64,000 nucleotides of DNA from Chitinophaga sp. LS1 (GCF_034274695.1 NZ_CP128362.1:4900501-4964500), one strand, 5' to 3'. Shown: positions 36,725 to 48,455, counted from the stretch's first letter. Made by a program: numbers and translations. Notes: generated by a model from the letters alone, not told the origin.

Positions 36725-37300
36725 ATGAAAAGACTAAGTTATGTAGCTGCCACGTTGATGACCGTTTGGATGCTACAATCCTGTGGCGGAGGAAACACCG
36801 GAGCAAAGCATGATGACGCTGTTGATAGCGCAAATGCCGTAAATAAAGAAATAGCTCCGGTAGACCAGAATTCATCTGAATTCGCTGTAAAAGCTGCCGA
36901 TGCGGGTATGAAAGAAATTCAGCTTGGCAAGATTGCACAGGAAAAAGGTGTAAATCCTCAGGTAAAAGCTTTTGGCGAGCAGATGGTAGCAGACCATTCT
37001 AAAGCTGCTGATGAATTGAAAGCGATTGCAGCTTCCAAAAACATTACACTGCCTGATAGTGTAGGAGAAGACTATACAAAGGATATTAAGGATATCAGCA
37101 AGAAAACCGGTAAGGATTTCGACAAGGCTTATGTGGATGAGATGGTAAAAGACCATAACGATGCTGTAGACCTGTTCCAGAAAGCAAGCAATGACGTAAC
37201 TGATCCTGAGCTGAAAGCTTTCGCTGCAAAGACACTGCCTACGCTGCAGGCGCATCAGACGCATGTGAAGATGCTGGATAGTTTGTTGAAGAAGAAATAA
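36725..37300 (+). CDS. DUF4142 lipoprotein
   Basis: A 191-residue predicted lipoprotein: signal with lipobox LQSCGGG (start ATG at 36725), a low-complexity spacer rich in Ala, Asp and Asn, then a DUF4142 helical bundle. That bundle contains FAVKAADAGMKEIQLGKIAQ, VKAFGEQMVADHSKAADELK, FDKAYVDEMVKDHNDAVDLF and FAAKTLPTLQAHQTHV. The paired His/Asp-rich helices (M..DHS, V.DH..) recall ferritin-like bundles. The family is abundant in Bacteroidota, and its role is unsettled; stress response has been suggested. It stands alone. Confidence 0.93.
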   Translation: MKRLSYVAATLMTVWMLQSCGGGNTGAKHDDAVDSANAVNKEIAPVDQNSSEFAVKAADAGMKEIQLGKIAQEKGVNPQVKAFGEQMVADHSKAADELKAIAASKNITLPDSVGEDYTKDIKDISKKTGKDFDKAYVDEMVKDHNDAVDLFQKASNDVTDPELKAFAAKTLPTLQAHQTHVKMLDSLLKKK

Positions 37301-37382
37301 TAAGAATTTTGTAGTTGTTAGTTGCCAGGAAGGTTTCATTGTGAATTGGATTCGGGAATGTCGACCTGGTGACTAACAACTC

Positions 37383-37414
37383 TTTTTTATATTGCTGCAC
37401 ACCCCCTATCTTTG
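37383..37414 (+). promoter_or_regulatory. Probable promoter of the exonuclease/GIY-YIG gene
   Basis: TATCTTTG (37407-37414) matches the -7 consensus. TTTT at 37383-37386 sits at the 20-base spacing where TTTG is expected. The start codon is 19 bases further on. Confidence 0.5.
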
Positions 37415-37433
37415 CTTTCGGAGTAAGGGAGTT

Positions 37434-38804
37434 ATGTACGCAATTGTCGATATCGAAACCACAGGTGGGCACGCCAGTGCCAATGGCATCACCGAAATAG
37501 CCATTTTTATTTATGATGGATCTCAAATTGTTCAGCAATACGAATCGCTGATCAATCCCGGTGTACCTATTCCCCGTTACATCCAGTCGCTTACCGGTAT
37601 TACTGACCACATGGTAGCCACTGCTCCCAAATTCGCAGATGTTGCCGGCGAAGTATTTGCTTTGCTAAAAGACAAGATCTTCGTTGCTCACAACGTCAAC
37701 TTCGACTATTCATTTTTACAATATCATTTGTTGCAGGCAGGTTACGACCTCCGCACCAAAAAACTGTGTACTGTACGCTTGGGGCGTAAAATCGTTCCCG
37801 GTTTACCCAGTTACAGTCTAGGTAACCTTTGCCGCTCTCTGCAAATCAATGTAGAACAGCGTCACCGTGCTGCCGGCGATGCTGCTGCTACCGTTCGTCT
37901 TATGGGACTCTACCTGAGCCTGGATACGAACAATGCTATCTCGGCAGCACTCAAAACCACCAGCAAGGAACAGTTCCTGCCACCACACCTTCCCCCTGAT
38001 CAGGTAAAGAAATTACCTGCCAACCCGGGTGTATATTATTTCCACGATCAGAAAGGGAAAGTCATCTATGTTGGCAAAGCCAAAGACATAAAAAAGCGGG
38101 TCAACAGCCATTTTACCGGCAACAATCCCAGTCGCCAGCGCCAGGAGTTTTTGCGCAACATCTATAGTGTCTCTCACGAAGTGACAGGTACGGAACTCAT
38201 GGCCAATATTCTCGAAAGCGTGGAGATCAAACGGTTGTGGCCAAAATATAACAGGAGTCAGAAGAACGTAGAATTCAAATACGGCTTCTACACTTTTGAA
38301 GACCAACTGGGCTACCTGCGCCTCGTGATCGAACGCCGCCGCAAGTATACCCGGCCACTTCACTCATTCCCTTTACTGGTACAGGGCCATACGATGCTCA
38401 AAGGGCTGATCCGTGAATTCGATCTCTGCCCCCGTCTATGCTTCCTCCAGAAAGGCGATGGCGCCTGCAAACCGTTGACAGGCCACAAGTGTAAAGGTGC
38501 CTGCGATAAAAAGGAAGGACCTGAATACTATAACCTCCGGGTACAAGCCGCCATCATCCACATGCAAATGCAGCAGCCGAGCTTTATCATCGTCGATACC
38601 GGCCGCGATGCAGGGGAACAGAGCTATATCCTGATGGAAAAAGGGAAGTTCTACGGCATGGGCTACATTTCCCGCGATACCGCCATCACAGTGGAAGAAG
38701 ACGTGAAAGACAGGCTTACGCAGTACCCAGAGAATGAATATATTTTAAACCTGATCCACCAGTTTGCCGGCGCGAATAATTCCCGGCTTTTAAAGTTTTC
38801 TTAG
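37434..38804 (+). CDS. DnaQ-like 3'-5' exonuclease fused to GIY-YIG endonuclease domain
   Basis: A 456-residue nuclease. The start at 37434 puts the first exonuclease motif at the N-terminus: YAIVDIETTGG (ExoI), then VAHNVNFDYSFL (ExoII) and HRAAGDAAATVRLM (ExoIII), about residues 1-170. A GIY-YIG domain follows at about 200-280 (NPGVYYFHDQKGKVIYVGKAKDIKKRV). Its layout resembles the N-terminal half of UvrC and Cho. A C-terminal region with cysteines (GDGACKPLTGHKCKGACDKKEG) may be a metal site. The fusion is known in Bacteroidota and actinobacteria and is thought to act in DNA repair; the precise substrate is not established. Confidence 0.93.
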   Translation: MYAIVDIETTGGHASANGITEIAIFIYDGSQIVQQYESLINPGVPIPRYIQSLTGITDHMVATAPKFADVAGEVFALLKDKIFVAHNVNFDYSFLQYHLLQAGYDLRTKKLCTVRLGRKIVPGLPSYSLGNLCRSLQINVEQRHRAAGDAAATVRLMGLYLSLDTNNAISAALKTTSKEQFLPPHLPPDQVKKLPANPGVYYFHDQKGKVIYVGKAKDIKKRVNSHFTGNNPSRQRQEFLRNIYSVSHEVTGTELMANILESVEIKRLWPKYNRSQKNVEFKYGFYTFEDQLGYLRLVIERRRKYTRPLHSFPLLVQGHTMLKGLIREFDLCPRLCFLQKGDGACKPLTGHKCKGACDKKEGPEYYNLRVQAAIIHMQMQQPSFIIVDTGRDAGEQSYILMEKGKFYGMGYISRDTAITVEEDVKDRLTQYPENEYILNLIHQFAGANNSRLLKFS

Positions 38805-38813
38805 TTAATTAAG

Positions 38814-38821
38814 TACTTTTG
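38814..38821 (+). promoter_or_regulatory. Candidate -7 element for purC
   Basis: TACTTTTG matches TAnnTTTG, 79 bases before purC; no good TTTG at the usual distance. Confidence 0.4.
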
Positions 38822-38900
38822 CGCATCTGAATGCATAACAGGCAATATTTGCCGGGTGAATAAAGGATATTCGTTAATTGTTTTAATAAGGTAATAATTC

Positions 38901-39830
38901 ATGTTAGAGCCAAAGTTTAAATTTCCAAAGCAAACGGCTTTTTACAAAGGAAAGGTAAGAGACGTATACACCATCGATGACAAAGAGATGGTAATGATAG
39001 CCAGCGATCGTATCTCCGCATTCGATGTGGTACTGCCCCGTCCTATTCCTTACAAAGGTCAGGTGCTGAACCAGGTAGCTGCAATCATGCTGGAAGCTAC
39101 TAAGGACATCGTGCCTAACTGGGTAAAGGCTGTGCCCTTGCCAAATGTAACCATCGGCTTAAAATGTGAAACTTTCCCGGTAGAAATGGTGGTTCGTGGT
39201 AACCTTACCGGCCATGCCTGGAGAACTTACAAAAGCGGTAAACGCGAACTTTGCGGCGTAACAATGCCGGAAGGTCTGAAGGAGAACGACTACTTCCCAA
39301 CGCCTATCATCACGCCTACGACCAAGGCACACGAAGGTCACGATGAAGATATCTCCCGCGAGGATATCATTGCAAAGGGGCTTGTAAGCAAAGAAGATTA
39401 CGAAAGACTTGAGCAATACACACTCGGCCTTTTCGCACGTGGTAAAGAACTGGCAGCTAAACGCGGTTTGATCCTTGTAGATACCAAATATGAATTTGGT
39501 AAAATTGGAGATACCATCTATGTGATCGATGAGATCCATACACCGGATTCTTCCCGTTACTTCTATGCAGATGGCTACGAAGAAAAACAAAAAGCGGGCG
39601 AACCACAGAAACAGCTCTCAAAAGAATTTGTACGCGAATGGCTGATGGCAAATGGATTCCAGGGTAAAGAAGGCCAACAGGTGCCTGAAATGACCGATGA
39701 ATTCGTCAACACCGTGAGCGAACGTTATATCGAACTATTCGAAAATATCACTGGTCAGAAATTCGTGAAGGAAAACGTAAGTGAAGCCGATAGCGAGAAA
39801 AAGATCATAGAAACACTGAATAGTTTATAA
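38901..39830 (+). CDS. purC: SAICAR synthetase (phosphoribosylaminoimidazole-succinocarboxamide synthase)
   Basis: A 309-residue enzyme that joins CAIR and aspartate with ATP in purine synthesis. Motifs: [30 protein letters not shown] at the nucleotide-binding start, [48 protein letters not shown] and the SAICAR signature [15 protein letters not shown]. Length is that of the longer, eukaryote-like form frequent in Bacteroidota. Single-gene unit with a terminator after it. Confidence 0.97.
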   Translation: MLEPKFKFPKQTAFYKGKVRDVYTIDDKEMVMIASDRISAFDVVLPRPIPYKGQVLNQVAAIMLEATKDIVPNWVKAVPLPNVTIGLKCETFPVEMVVRGNLTGHAWRTYKSGKRELCGVTMPEGLKENDYFPTPIITPTTKAHEGHDEDISREDIIAKGLVSKEDYERLEQYTLGLFARGKELAAKRGLILVDTKYEFGKIGDTIYVIDEIHTPDSSRYFYADGYEEKQKAGEPQKQLSKEFVREWLMANGFQGKEGQQVPEMTDEFVNTVSERYIELFENITGQKFVKENVSEADSEKKIIETLNSL

Positions 39831-39838
39831 GTTATCAG

Positions 39839-39867
39839 AAAAGGGGGAGGGGAACCTCTCCCTTTTT
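39839..39867 (+). terminator. Terminator after purC
   Basis: AAAAGGGGGAGG and CCTCTCCCTTTTT pair with one bulge around GGAA; a T-run ends it. Confidence 0.85.
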
Positions 39868-40033
39868 AATTGTAGCAGTAGGATTTTCTTCTTTGAAAGA
39901 AAAACAATTCATTCTCCGGAAGCTAACGCGATTTTGAAAATGATAAGCACTGCTTCAACGAAACAAAACCATCAGATCGATCCCTCGATTTATCTGAAAC
40001 CATGCTAAACGGATATTTACGAAAGATAGACCA

Positions 40034-41830
40034 ATGAAACACCTCGCCGTACTGAATAAATACTTCCTTCGCTATAAATGGCGTTTCCTGCTTGGATTAG
40101 TCTGCACAGTCATCTCCATTGTATTCAGTGTGTTTCAACCTATCATGGTCCGCCAGATATTCGATCTGCTGGCCCAGAATCTCAACAACTATCACCTGAT
40201 CAGCGATACCAATCTTAAAACCACCTTCCATTCTGACTTCTCCAAAGTCCTCGCCTTCTACGGTGTCATGCTGCTCATCTTCGCATTACTAAGTGGTTTC
40301 TTCTTATATCTTCAGCGGCAGTCGCTCATCGTGATGAGCCGCCACATTGAATTTGACCTCAAGAACGAAATTTACCAGCACTACCAGCTGCTGGATCTCA
40401 ACTTCTTTAAGATGCACCGCACCGGTGACCTCATGAGCCGCATCACAGAAGACGTATCACGTGTACGTATGTATGTCGGCCCTGCTATCATGTATGCCAC
40501 CCGCACCATCTTCATGCTTGTGATCGTCGTGTATCTCATGATAGATGTGAACCCGTTGCTTACACTGTATACCCTGTCACCACTGCCTTTTCTGGCACTC
40601 ACTATATATTATGTGAACCATATCATTCACCGCAAGAGTGAAAAGATACAGGCACAATTATCCAATATCACCTCCATTGCACAGGAGTCTTATTCCGGAA
40701 TCCGTGTGATCAAATCATATGTACAGGAAGAAGGCATGATCGGGCATTTTGAAAAAGCCAGCGAAGACTACAAGATCAGTTCCGTCAGTCTTGCAAAGAC
40801 AGATGCCCTCTTCCAACCCAGCATGGCATTGTTGATTGGTCTGAGTGTACTCCTCACCATTTTTATTGGTGGTATCCAGGTCATACATGGCAACATCACC
40901 GTAGGTAACCTCGCAGAATTTGTGATTTATGTAAACATGCTCATGTTCCCATTCCTTTCTATCGGGATAGTGGCCAGTATGATACAACGTGCATCTGCCA
41001 GTCAGAAACGTCTAAATGAGTTCCTCGATATCAAGCCCGCTATTTACAACAGACCCGATGCAAGGTCCATCGATGTAAAAGGTGAAGTGGTCTTCAAAAA
41101 TGTATCCTTCACCTACCCACATACAGGAATACAGGCCATCCAAAACTTTAACCTGACGGTAAAACCGGGAGAGAAAGTGGCGGTGATTGGCCGTACCGGT
41201 TCCGGAAAGTCTACCCTGGCACAGTTGCTGATTCGTATGTATGATCCGCAGGAAGGTGAAGTGATGCTGGATGGTATGGATCTTAGAACCTTGAAACTGG
41301 AAGACTTACGTACACAGATCAGTTATGTACCACAGGATGTATTCCTGTTTTCAGACACGATCACCAACAATATCCGTTTCGGTACCCCTGAAGCCAATGA
41401 AGAAACTGTACGTCGTGCAGCCCGTCAGGCATCGGTGGAGAAGGACATACTGGGATTCCCCGAAGGCTTCAATACGGTAGTAGGGGAGCGGGGTGTGACA
41501 TTGAGTGGTGGTCAGAAACAACGTATCTCCATCGCCCGTGGTTTGATCAAAGATCCGAATCTGTTGGTGTTTGATGACTGTCTGTCGGCTGTAGATGCCC
41601 GTACAGAGAAAGAGATCATTGGCAATCTGTATGCATACCTGAAAGACAAAACCGCTATAATTATTACCCACCGGATATTTGCCCTTTTTGAGTTTGATAA
41701 GATCATAGTTTTGGATGATGGACGCATCGTCGAAACCGGCACCCATGACGAATTATTATCATTAAACGGTTACTACTCAGAATTATACGCCCGGCAGCAA
41801 TCTGGGGAAGATGAATCCATAATGGAATAA
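40034..41830 (+). CDS. ABC-type exporter, fused permease and ATPase (MsbA-like)
   Basis: A 598-residue half-transporter. The N-terminal six-helix ABC_membrane domain covers about 1-320 (FLLGLVCTVISIVFSVFQPIM, coupling segment LMSRITEDVSRVR). The ATPase (about 345-590) has Walker A GRTGSGKS at 386-393, Q-loop YVPQDVFLFSDT, signature LSGGQKQRISIARG, Walker B LLVFDDCLSAVD with an Asp where the usual catalytic Glu stands, and H-loop IITHR. The DD in place of DE is worth noting, since Glu normally activates water; this may be the degenerate partner of a heterodimer. Lipid or drug export is likely; the substrate is unknown. Confidence 0.94.
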   Translation: MKHLAVLNKYFLRYKWRFLLGLVCTVISIVFSVFQPIMVRQIFDLLAQNLNNYHLISDTNLKTTFHSDFSKVLAFYGVMLLIFALLSGFFLYLQRQSLIVMSRHIEFDLKNEIYQHYQLLDLNFFKMHRTGDLMSRITEDVSRVRMYVGPAIMYATRTIFMLVIVVYLMIDVNPLLTLYTLSPLPFLALTIYYVNHIIHRKSEKIQAQLSNITSIAQESYSGIRVIKSYVQEEGMIGHFEKASEDYKISSVSLAKTDALFQPSMALLIGLSVLLTIFIGGIQVIHGNITVGNLAEFVIYVNMLMFPFLSIGIVASMIQRASASQKRLNEFLDIKPAIYNRPDARSIDVKGEVVFKNVSFTYPHTGIQAIQNFNLTVKPGEKVAVIGRTGSGKSTLAQLLIRMYDPQEGEVMLDGMDLRTLKLEDLRTQISYVPQDVFLFSDTITNNIRFGTPEANEETVRRAARQASVEKDILGFPEGFNTVVGERGVTLSGGQKQRISIARGLIKDPNLLVFDDCLSAVDARTEKEIIGNLYAYLKDKTAIIITHRIFALFEFDKIIVLDDGRIVETGTHDELLSLNGYYSELYARQQSGEDESIME

Positions 41831-41908
41831 GGATCAAAATATTATACATGCCTGAAAACCAGTACCTAAGCTGTGTTTCTATCATTTTTCAAAATCATTT
41901 AAAATTAT

Positions 41909-41938
41909 TTTGATATTTGTAAAACAATAGTATATTTG
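41909..41938 (+). promoter_or_regulatory. Bacteroidota-type promoter of the PUR-domain gene
   Basis: TTTG (41909-41912), an 18-base spacer and TATATTTG (41931-41938) match both consensus elements. Confidence 0.7.
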
Positions 41939-41989
41939 TTGCTTATTGGAAAAAGGATTTGATTCGTTAACAACTTAAATCTATCAACT

Positions 41990-42427
41990 GTGGCGTACGA
42001 AAATACCAATCAGCAGGAAAGAAATAATGACAGTATCTTTTCTAAACGATTGAAAGCGGGCAAAAGAAGAACATACTTCTTTGATGTAAAGACCACTCGG
42101 GGAAATGATTACTTTCTGACCATTACAGAAAGCAAAAAACGCTTTAATGACAATGGTTATGACAGGCACAAAGTGTTCCTGTACAAGGAGGACTTCAACA
42201 AGTTCCTGAATGCATTAACAGAGACCATCAACTACGTGAAGACTGAGTTGATGCCCGACTTCGATTTTGATGCCTACAACCACGACTATGTACGTGATGA
42301 TGAAGAGGGAGAAGGCACAGAAGGAACTTCTTCTGATGCTGCTGTGGAAGCCGCTGTTGAAGCTGCTGCTGCACCTGCCGCTACTGCATCTGCTACTTCA
42401 CATAGTGAAGATGTAGATAAGTGGTAA
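41990..42427 (+). CDS. PUR-alpha-like nucleic-acid-binding protein (DUF3276)
   Basis: A 145-residue protein starting at GTG. One PUR repeat (about 12-85) is seen: FSKRLKAGKRRTYFFDVKTT, DYFLTITESKKRF, HKVFLYKEDFNKFLNAL. PUR repeats bind single-stranded purine-rich DNA or RNA, and the bacterial proteins form dimers through the same fold. The C-terminal tail is acidic, then Ala-rich (AAVEAAVEAAAAPAATAS) and probably disordered. Conserved across Bacteroidota; the function in the cell is not settled. It has its own promoter and terminator. Confidence 0.92.
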   Translation: MAYENTNQQERNNDSIFSKRLKAGKRRTYFFDVKTTRGNDYFLTITESKKRFNDNGYDRHKVFLYKEDFNKFLNALTETINYVKTELMPDFDFDAYNHDYVRDDEEGEGTEGTSSDAAVEAAVEAAAAPAATASATSHSEDVDKW

Positions 42428-42464
42428 GGGAAGGCTAATATTGACTTCTTAAACTTCTTATACG

Positions 42465-42492
42465 ACCTCTGGATTTTTCCAGAGGTTTTTTT
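42465..42492 (+). terminator. Terminator after the PUR-domain gene
   Basis: ACCTCTGG and CCAGAGGT pair around ATTTTT, followed by TTTTTT. Confidence 0.9.
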
Positions 42493-42493
42493 A

Positions 42494-42536
42494 TAATAAA
42501 AGAGGGGTTTGCCTATGGCAAACCCCTCTTTTATTA
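42494..42536. terminator. Long perfect hairpin terminator, mainly for pgi
   Basis: TAATAAAAGAGGGGTTTGCC pairs with its exact complement around TAT, giving a 20-bp stem with A/T flanks between two converging genes. Confidence 0.93.
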
Positions 42537-42553
42537 TTGTTTCAAATGGAAGC

Positions 42554-45030
<2,477 letters not shown>

Positions 45031-45103
45031 GGATAGTTGAAAATTTTAATTTAAGGGCGAAGAATAATGTCAAACTGCAACAAATATTGTTCCCCTTTTT
45101 CCT

Positions 45104-45111
45104 TACATTTG
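45104..45111 (+). promoter_or_regulatory. -7 element of prfB
   Basis: TACATTTG ends 8 bases before the prfB ATG at 45120, so transcription would start at or very near the start codon. No TTTG stands at the normal distance. Confidence 0.5.
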
Positions 45112-45119
45112 CCACCATT

Positions 45120-46209
45120 ATGACAGCAGAACAACTCAAAGCTATGAGGGACCGTCTCCATGTCCTGGGAGGTTTTCTTTAACGTCCAGGACCGCATAGC
45201 CAAAATCGAAAATGACAAACAATTATCGTTAGCCCCCGGCTTCTGGGACGACAATGCCCGGGCTACGTCAATTCTGAAAGAGATCAAAGTCAACAAGTTC
45301 TGGGTCGATCTTTACGAGCAGGTGAAAACCTCTATTGAAGATAGCGCGGTACTGCTGGACTTCCAGAAAGAGGGTGAAGCCTCTGAAGAAGAAGTAGCAG
45401 CTGCGTACCAGGGAGCAGTGGCCGCTTTGGATGAATTGGAATTCAAGTCTACCTTGAACGAGCCGGAAGACGAGATGCCGGCAGTACTCACCATCAACTC
45501 AGGTGCCGGTGGTACCGAGAGCCAGGATTGGGCCGAGATGCTGTTGCGTATGTATCGTATGTACGGTGAAAAACAAGGCTGGAAAGTATCTGAAATCGAC
45601 GTGCAATACGGGGATGGTGCTGGTATCAAATCAGCTTCCCTGGAGTTCGACGGTAGCTTTGCTTATGGATTGCTAAAAGCTGAAAGCGGAGTGCACCGTC
45701 TGGTACGTATCTCTCCGTTTGACGCTAATGCCCGCAGGCATACTTCATTTGCTTCAGTCTATGTGTATCCGTTGGTGGACGATACCATCGAAATTGCCGT
45801 GAACCCGGCCGACCTGGAATGGGAATTCTACCGTTCTGGTGGTAAGGGCGGACAGAACGTCAACAAGGTGGAAACAGCCGTGCGACTCAAGCACGTTCCT
45901 ACAGGCATCATCGTAGAATGCCAGCAGGCCCGTACACAGGGTGAAAACCGTGAGAAGGCATTGACCATGTTGAAATCACGCCTGTATGAGGAAGAGCTGC
46001 GCAAGCGCGAAGAGCTGAAAAATGCCGCTAACGCCAATAAGCGTAAAATCGAATGGGGCTCACAGATCCGTTCCTATGTATTCCATCCGTACAAGATGAT
46101 CAAAGATCACCGTACAGATTTTGAAGTAGGTAACGTTGGGCCTGTAATGGATGGAGAACTGGAAGGCTTTATAAAAGCTTACCTGATGATGTCCAAAGAA
46201 AATAATTGA
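45120..46209 (+). CDS. prfB: Peptide chain release factor 2, expressed through a programmed +1 frameshift
   Basis: RF2 recognises UGA and UAA stop codons. The zero frame begins ATG at 45120 ([20 protein letters not shown]) and stops at TAA 45180-45182. A +1 shift at CTT continues as [24 protein letters not shown] to 46209, about 362 residues in total. Domain II has the peptide-release GGQ ([22 protein letters not shown]). The stop-reading motif expected as SPF is present ([16 protein letters not shown]). Annotating from the internal ATG at 45160 would lose the real N-terminus. The shift site is described separately. A terminator follows. Confidence 0.95.
45167..45182 (+). promoter_or_regulatory. 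Programmed +1 frameshift site of prfB (CTT TAA C)
   Basis: GGGAGG (45167-45172) is an internal Shine-Dalgarno-like stimulator, four bases before the slippery CTT (45177-45179) and stop TAA (45180-45182), followed by C. The usual site is CTT TGA C with a three-base gap. Here the stop is UAA. Confidence 0.85.
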
Positions 46210-46222
46210 TGTTTTTAATGTG

Positions 46223-46253
46223 AAAAGGCCCTTCCAGCAGGAGGGGCTTTTTT
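46223..46253 (+). terminator. Terminator after prfB
   Basis: AAAAGGCCCTTCC pairs with GGAGGGGCTTTTTT (with G-U pairs) around AGCA. Confidence 0.85.
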
Positions 46254-46290
46254 GATTTAGGGAATTGATGCCTGATCGCCTGCATGATTA

Positions 46291-46652
46291 GTTTTTTTCT
46301 GAAAATGGTTTTCATCCCCATTGGTGAATTCTCCTTTTTATTCTAAAGATGGTTTTCATCCCCGTTGGTGAATTCTCCTTTTTATTCTAAAGATGGTTTT
46401 CATCCCCGTTGGTGAATTTCCCTTTTTATTCTAAAGATGGTTTTCATCCCCGTTGGTGAATTCTCCTTTTTATTCTAAAGATGGTTTTCATCCCTGTTGG
46501 TGAATTTCCTTTTTATTCTAAAGATGGTTTTCATCCCCGTTGGTGAATTCTCCTTTTTATTCTAAAGATGGTTTTCATCCCCGTTGGTGAATTCTCCTTT
46601 TTATTCTGAAAATGGTTTTCATCCCCATTGGTGAATTCCCTCTTTCATGAAG
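46291..46652 (+). repeat. Eight-copy array of a 44-bp unit (dispersed ~54-bp element)
   Basis: The core GGTTTTCATC occurs at 46307, 46351, 46395, 46439, 46483, 46526, 46570 and 46614, so spacing is 44 bases (one 43). Each unit continues CCCGTTGGTGAATT, CTCCTTTTTATTCT. The two outermost units share variants (TGAAAATGG, CCCCATTGG) that the six inner ones lack. No unique spacers exist between units, so this is not CRISPR. It fills most of the spacer between the prfB terminator and pruA; the rest (46653-46790) shows no gene. Confidence 0.95.
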
Positions 46653-46790
46653 GTTTTTTATTTTGACATAAAGGGACGCATTCCCAGCTGGCCGCAGACC
46701 ATTAAAACCCGCCATATCGAAGACATCCATTATTTGTCGTTCAAAGACACTAATTTTATATTATCTCGTTACAACAAAAACTCTTTGAGA

Positions 46791-48422
46791 ATGCACAACG
46801 CTTATTTTCATTTTGCTGCACCGGCAAATGAACCGGTTTACAGCTATGCACCCGGATCGCCAGAAAAGGTTGCATTGAAAAAGCAACTATCTGCCTTTAA
46901 GGCGCAACAGGCGGATATTCCTATGTACATCAACAACCAGGAAATCCGCACAGGGAAAACCGTTGACCTGCGCCCTCCACACGAAATCAAGCACAAACTG
47001 GGTCATTTCCACATGGGCGATGCCTCCCATATCAATGATGCCATCGCAGCAGCATTGGCCGCTAAAGAACAGTGGGCTGCTACTACATGGGAACAACGCG
47101 CTGCTATTTTCCTGAAAGCCGCTGAACTGATTGCTACTAAATACCGCTATCACATGAATGCTGCGACCATGCTCGGTCAAAGCAAAAATGCCTACCAGGC
47201 CGAGATCGATAGCGCCTGCGAACTGATCGACTTCCTGCGTTATAATGTGCATTTTCTCTCTGAGATCTATAAACAACAACCTGTCAGCTCTCCAGGGGTT
47301 CACAACCGAACCGAATACCGTCCGCTGGAAGGTTTCGTACTGGCAGTAACACCGTTCAACTTCACAGCGATTGCAGGTAACCTACCTACATCTGCTGCGA
47401 TGTGTGGAAATGTGGTCGTTTGGAAACCAGCAGATACCCAGGTATTTGCTTCACATGTTTTCATGCAGATCATGATCGAAGCTGGCTTGCCAGCGGGTGT
47501 GATCAACCTCATATATGTGGATGGTCCTAAACTGGGTGATATCTGTTTTAGTCATCCTGAATTTGCAGGTATTCACTTCACAGGTTCTACTGCTGTGTTC
47601 CAGCATATGTGGCAGACGATCGGTCAGAACATCAATAAATACAAAGCTTACCCACGTATCGTAGGGGAAACAGGTGGGAAAGATTTCGTACTGGCACATG
47701 CTTCTGCAGATGTAGATGTGACTGCGATTGCACTGGCACGTGGTGCATTTGAATATCAGGGTCAGAAATGCTCTGCAGCGAGTCGCGCTTACCTGCCTTC
47801 TAACATTGCCGAAGCGGTAAAAACCCGTCTGCTGGCAGAACTGAAGACCATGAAAATGGGTACAGTGGAAGACTTCAGCAACTTTATCAATGCAGTGATT
47901 GATGAGCGTTCATTCAATAAGATCACTAACTATATTGAGAATGCAAAAAAAGATCCTGCTGCAAAGATCATTGCTGGTGGTAACTACAATAAGACAGAAG
48001 GTTACTTTATCGAACCAACTGTGATCGAAGTAACAGATCCGAAATACGTAACGATGTGCGAAGAGATCTTCGGCCCCGTATTGACGATCTACACTTATGA
48101 TGCAGATAAATTTGAGGAAATTATTGGCGTGGTAGATAGCAGCTCTGCATATGCATTGACTGGTTCTATCATTGCACAGGATCGTTACGCAATTGACCTG
48201 GCTACTAAGAAGCTGGTGAATGCTGCGGGTAATTTCTATATTAATGATAAACCGACAGGTGCGGTGGTAGGACAACAGCCTTTTGGTGGTGCGAGAGCTT
48301 CTGGTACGAATGATAAGGCAGGGTCTATGCTGAACCTGTACAGGTGGTTAAGTGCAAGGACGATTAAGGAGACACTGGTACCGCCTACGGAGTATGGGTA
48401 TCCGTTTGTGAAAGAAGCATAA
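46791..48422 (+). CDS. pruA: L-glutamate gamma-semialdehyde (1-pyrroline-5-carboxylate) dehydrogenase
   Basis: A 543-residue NAD-dependent aldehyde dehydrogenase that finishes proline breakdown to glutamate. I set the start at 46791 (MHNAYFHFAAPANEPVYSYAPGSPEK without extension) because this is where family similarity begins. An in-frame ATG at 46647 would add 48 unrelated residues and lies inside the repeat array. Seen: AVTPFNFTAIAGNLP, IHFTGSTAVF, catalytic Glu in IVGETGGKDFVLAH, catalytic Cys in GQKCSAASRAYLP, and EEIFGPVLTIYTY. No proline dehydrogenase gene is near. A terminator follows. Confidence 0.94.
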   Translation: MHNAYFHFAAPANEPVYSYAPGSPEKVALKKQLSAFKAQQADIPMYINNQEIRTGKTVDLRPPHEIKHKLGHFHMGDASHINDAIAAALAAKEQWAATTWEQRAAIFLKAAELIATKYRYHMNAATMLGQSKNAYQAEIDSACELIDFLRYNVHFLSEIYKQQPVSSPGVHNRTEYRPLEGFVLAVTPFNFTAIAGNLPTSAAMCGNVVVWKPADTQVFASHVFMQIMIEAGLPAGVINLIYVDGPKLGDICFSHPEFAGIHFTGSTAVFQHMWQTIGQNINKYKAYPRIVGETGGKDFVLAHASADVDVTAIALARGAFEYQGQKCSAASRAYLPSNIAEAVKTRLLAELKTMKMGTVEDFSNFINAVIDERSFNKITNYIENAKKDPAAKIIAGGNYNKTEGYFIEPTVIEVTDPKYVTMCEEIFGPVLTIYTYDADKFEEIIGVVDSSSAYALTGSIIAQDRYAIDLATKKLVNAAGNFYINDKPTGAVVGQQPFGGARASGTNDKAGSMLNLYRWLSARTIKETLVPPTEYGYPFVKEA

Positions 48423-48429
48423 GTTATAT

Positions 48430-48455
48430 AAGGGCACTTCGAAAGAAGTGCCCTT
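48430..48455. terminator. Bidirectional terminator between pruA and the peroxiredoxin gene
   Basis: AAGGGCACTTC and GAAGTGCCCTT pair perfectly around GAAA. Confidence 0.85.

Noticed and set aside
45160..45180. Start of release factor 2 at ATG 45160
   Set aside because: The zero-frame ATG at 45120 gives the expected RF2 N-terminus, with the shift at CTT TAA; the internal ATG is in the shifted frame by chance.
46291..46652. CRISPR array
   Set aside because: Units are contiguous 44-bp repeats with no variable spacers, and no cas gene is near.
46647..46790. N-terminal extension of P5C dehydrogenase starting at 46647
   Set aside because: The ATG belongs to the last repeat unit, and the 48 added residues have no counterpart in the family; the typical start is at 46791.
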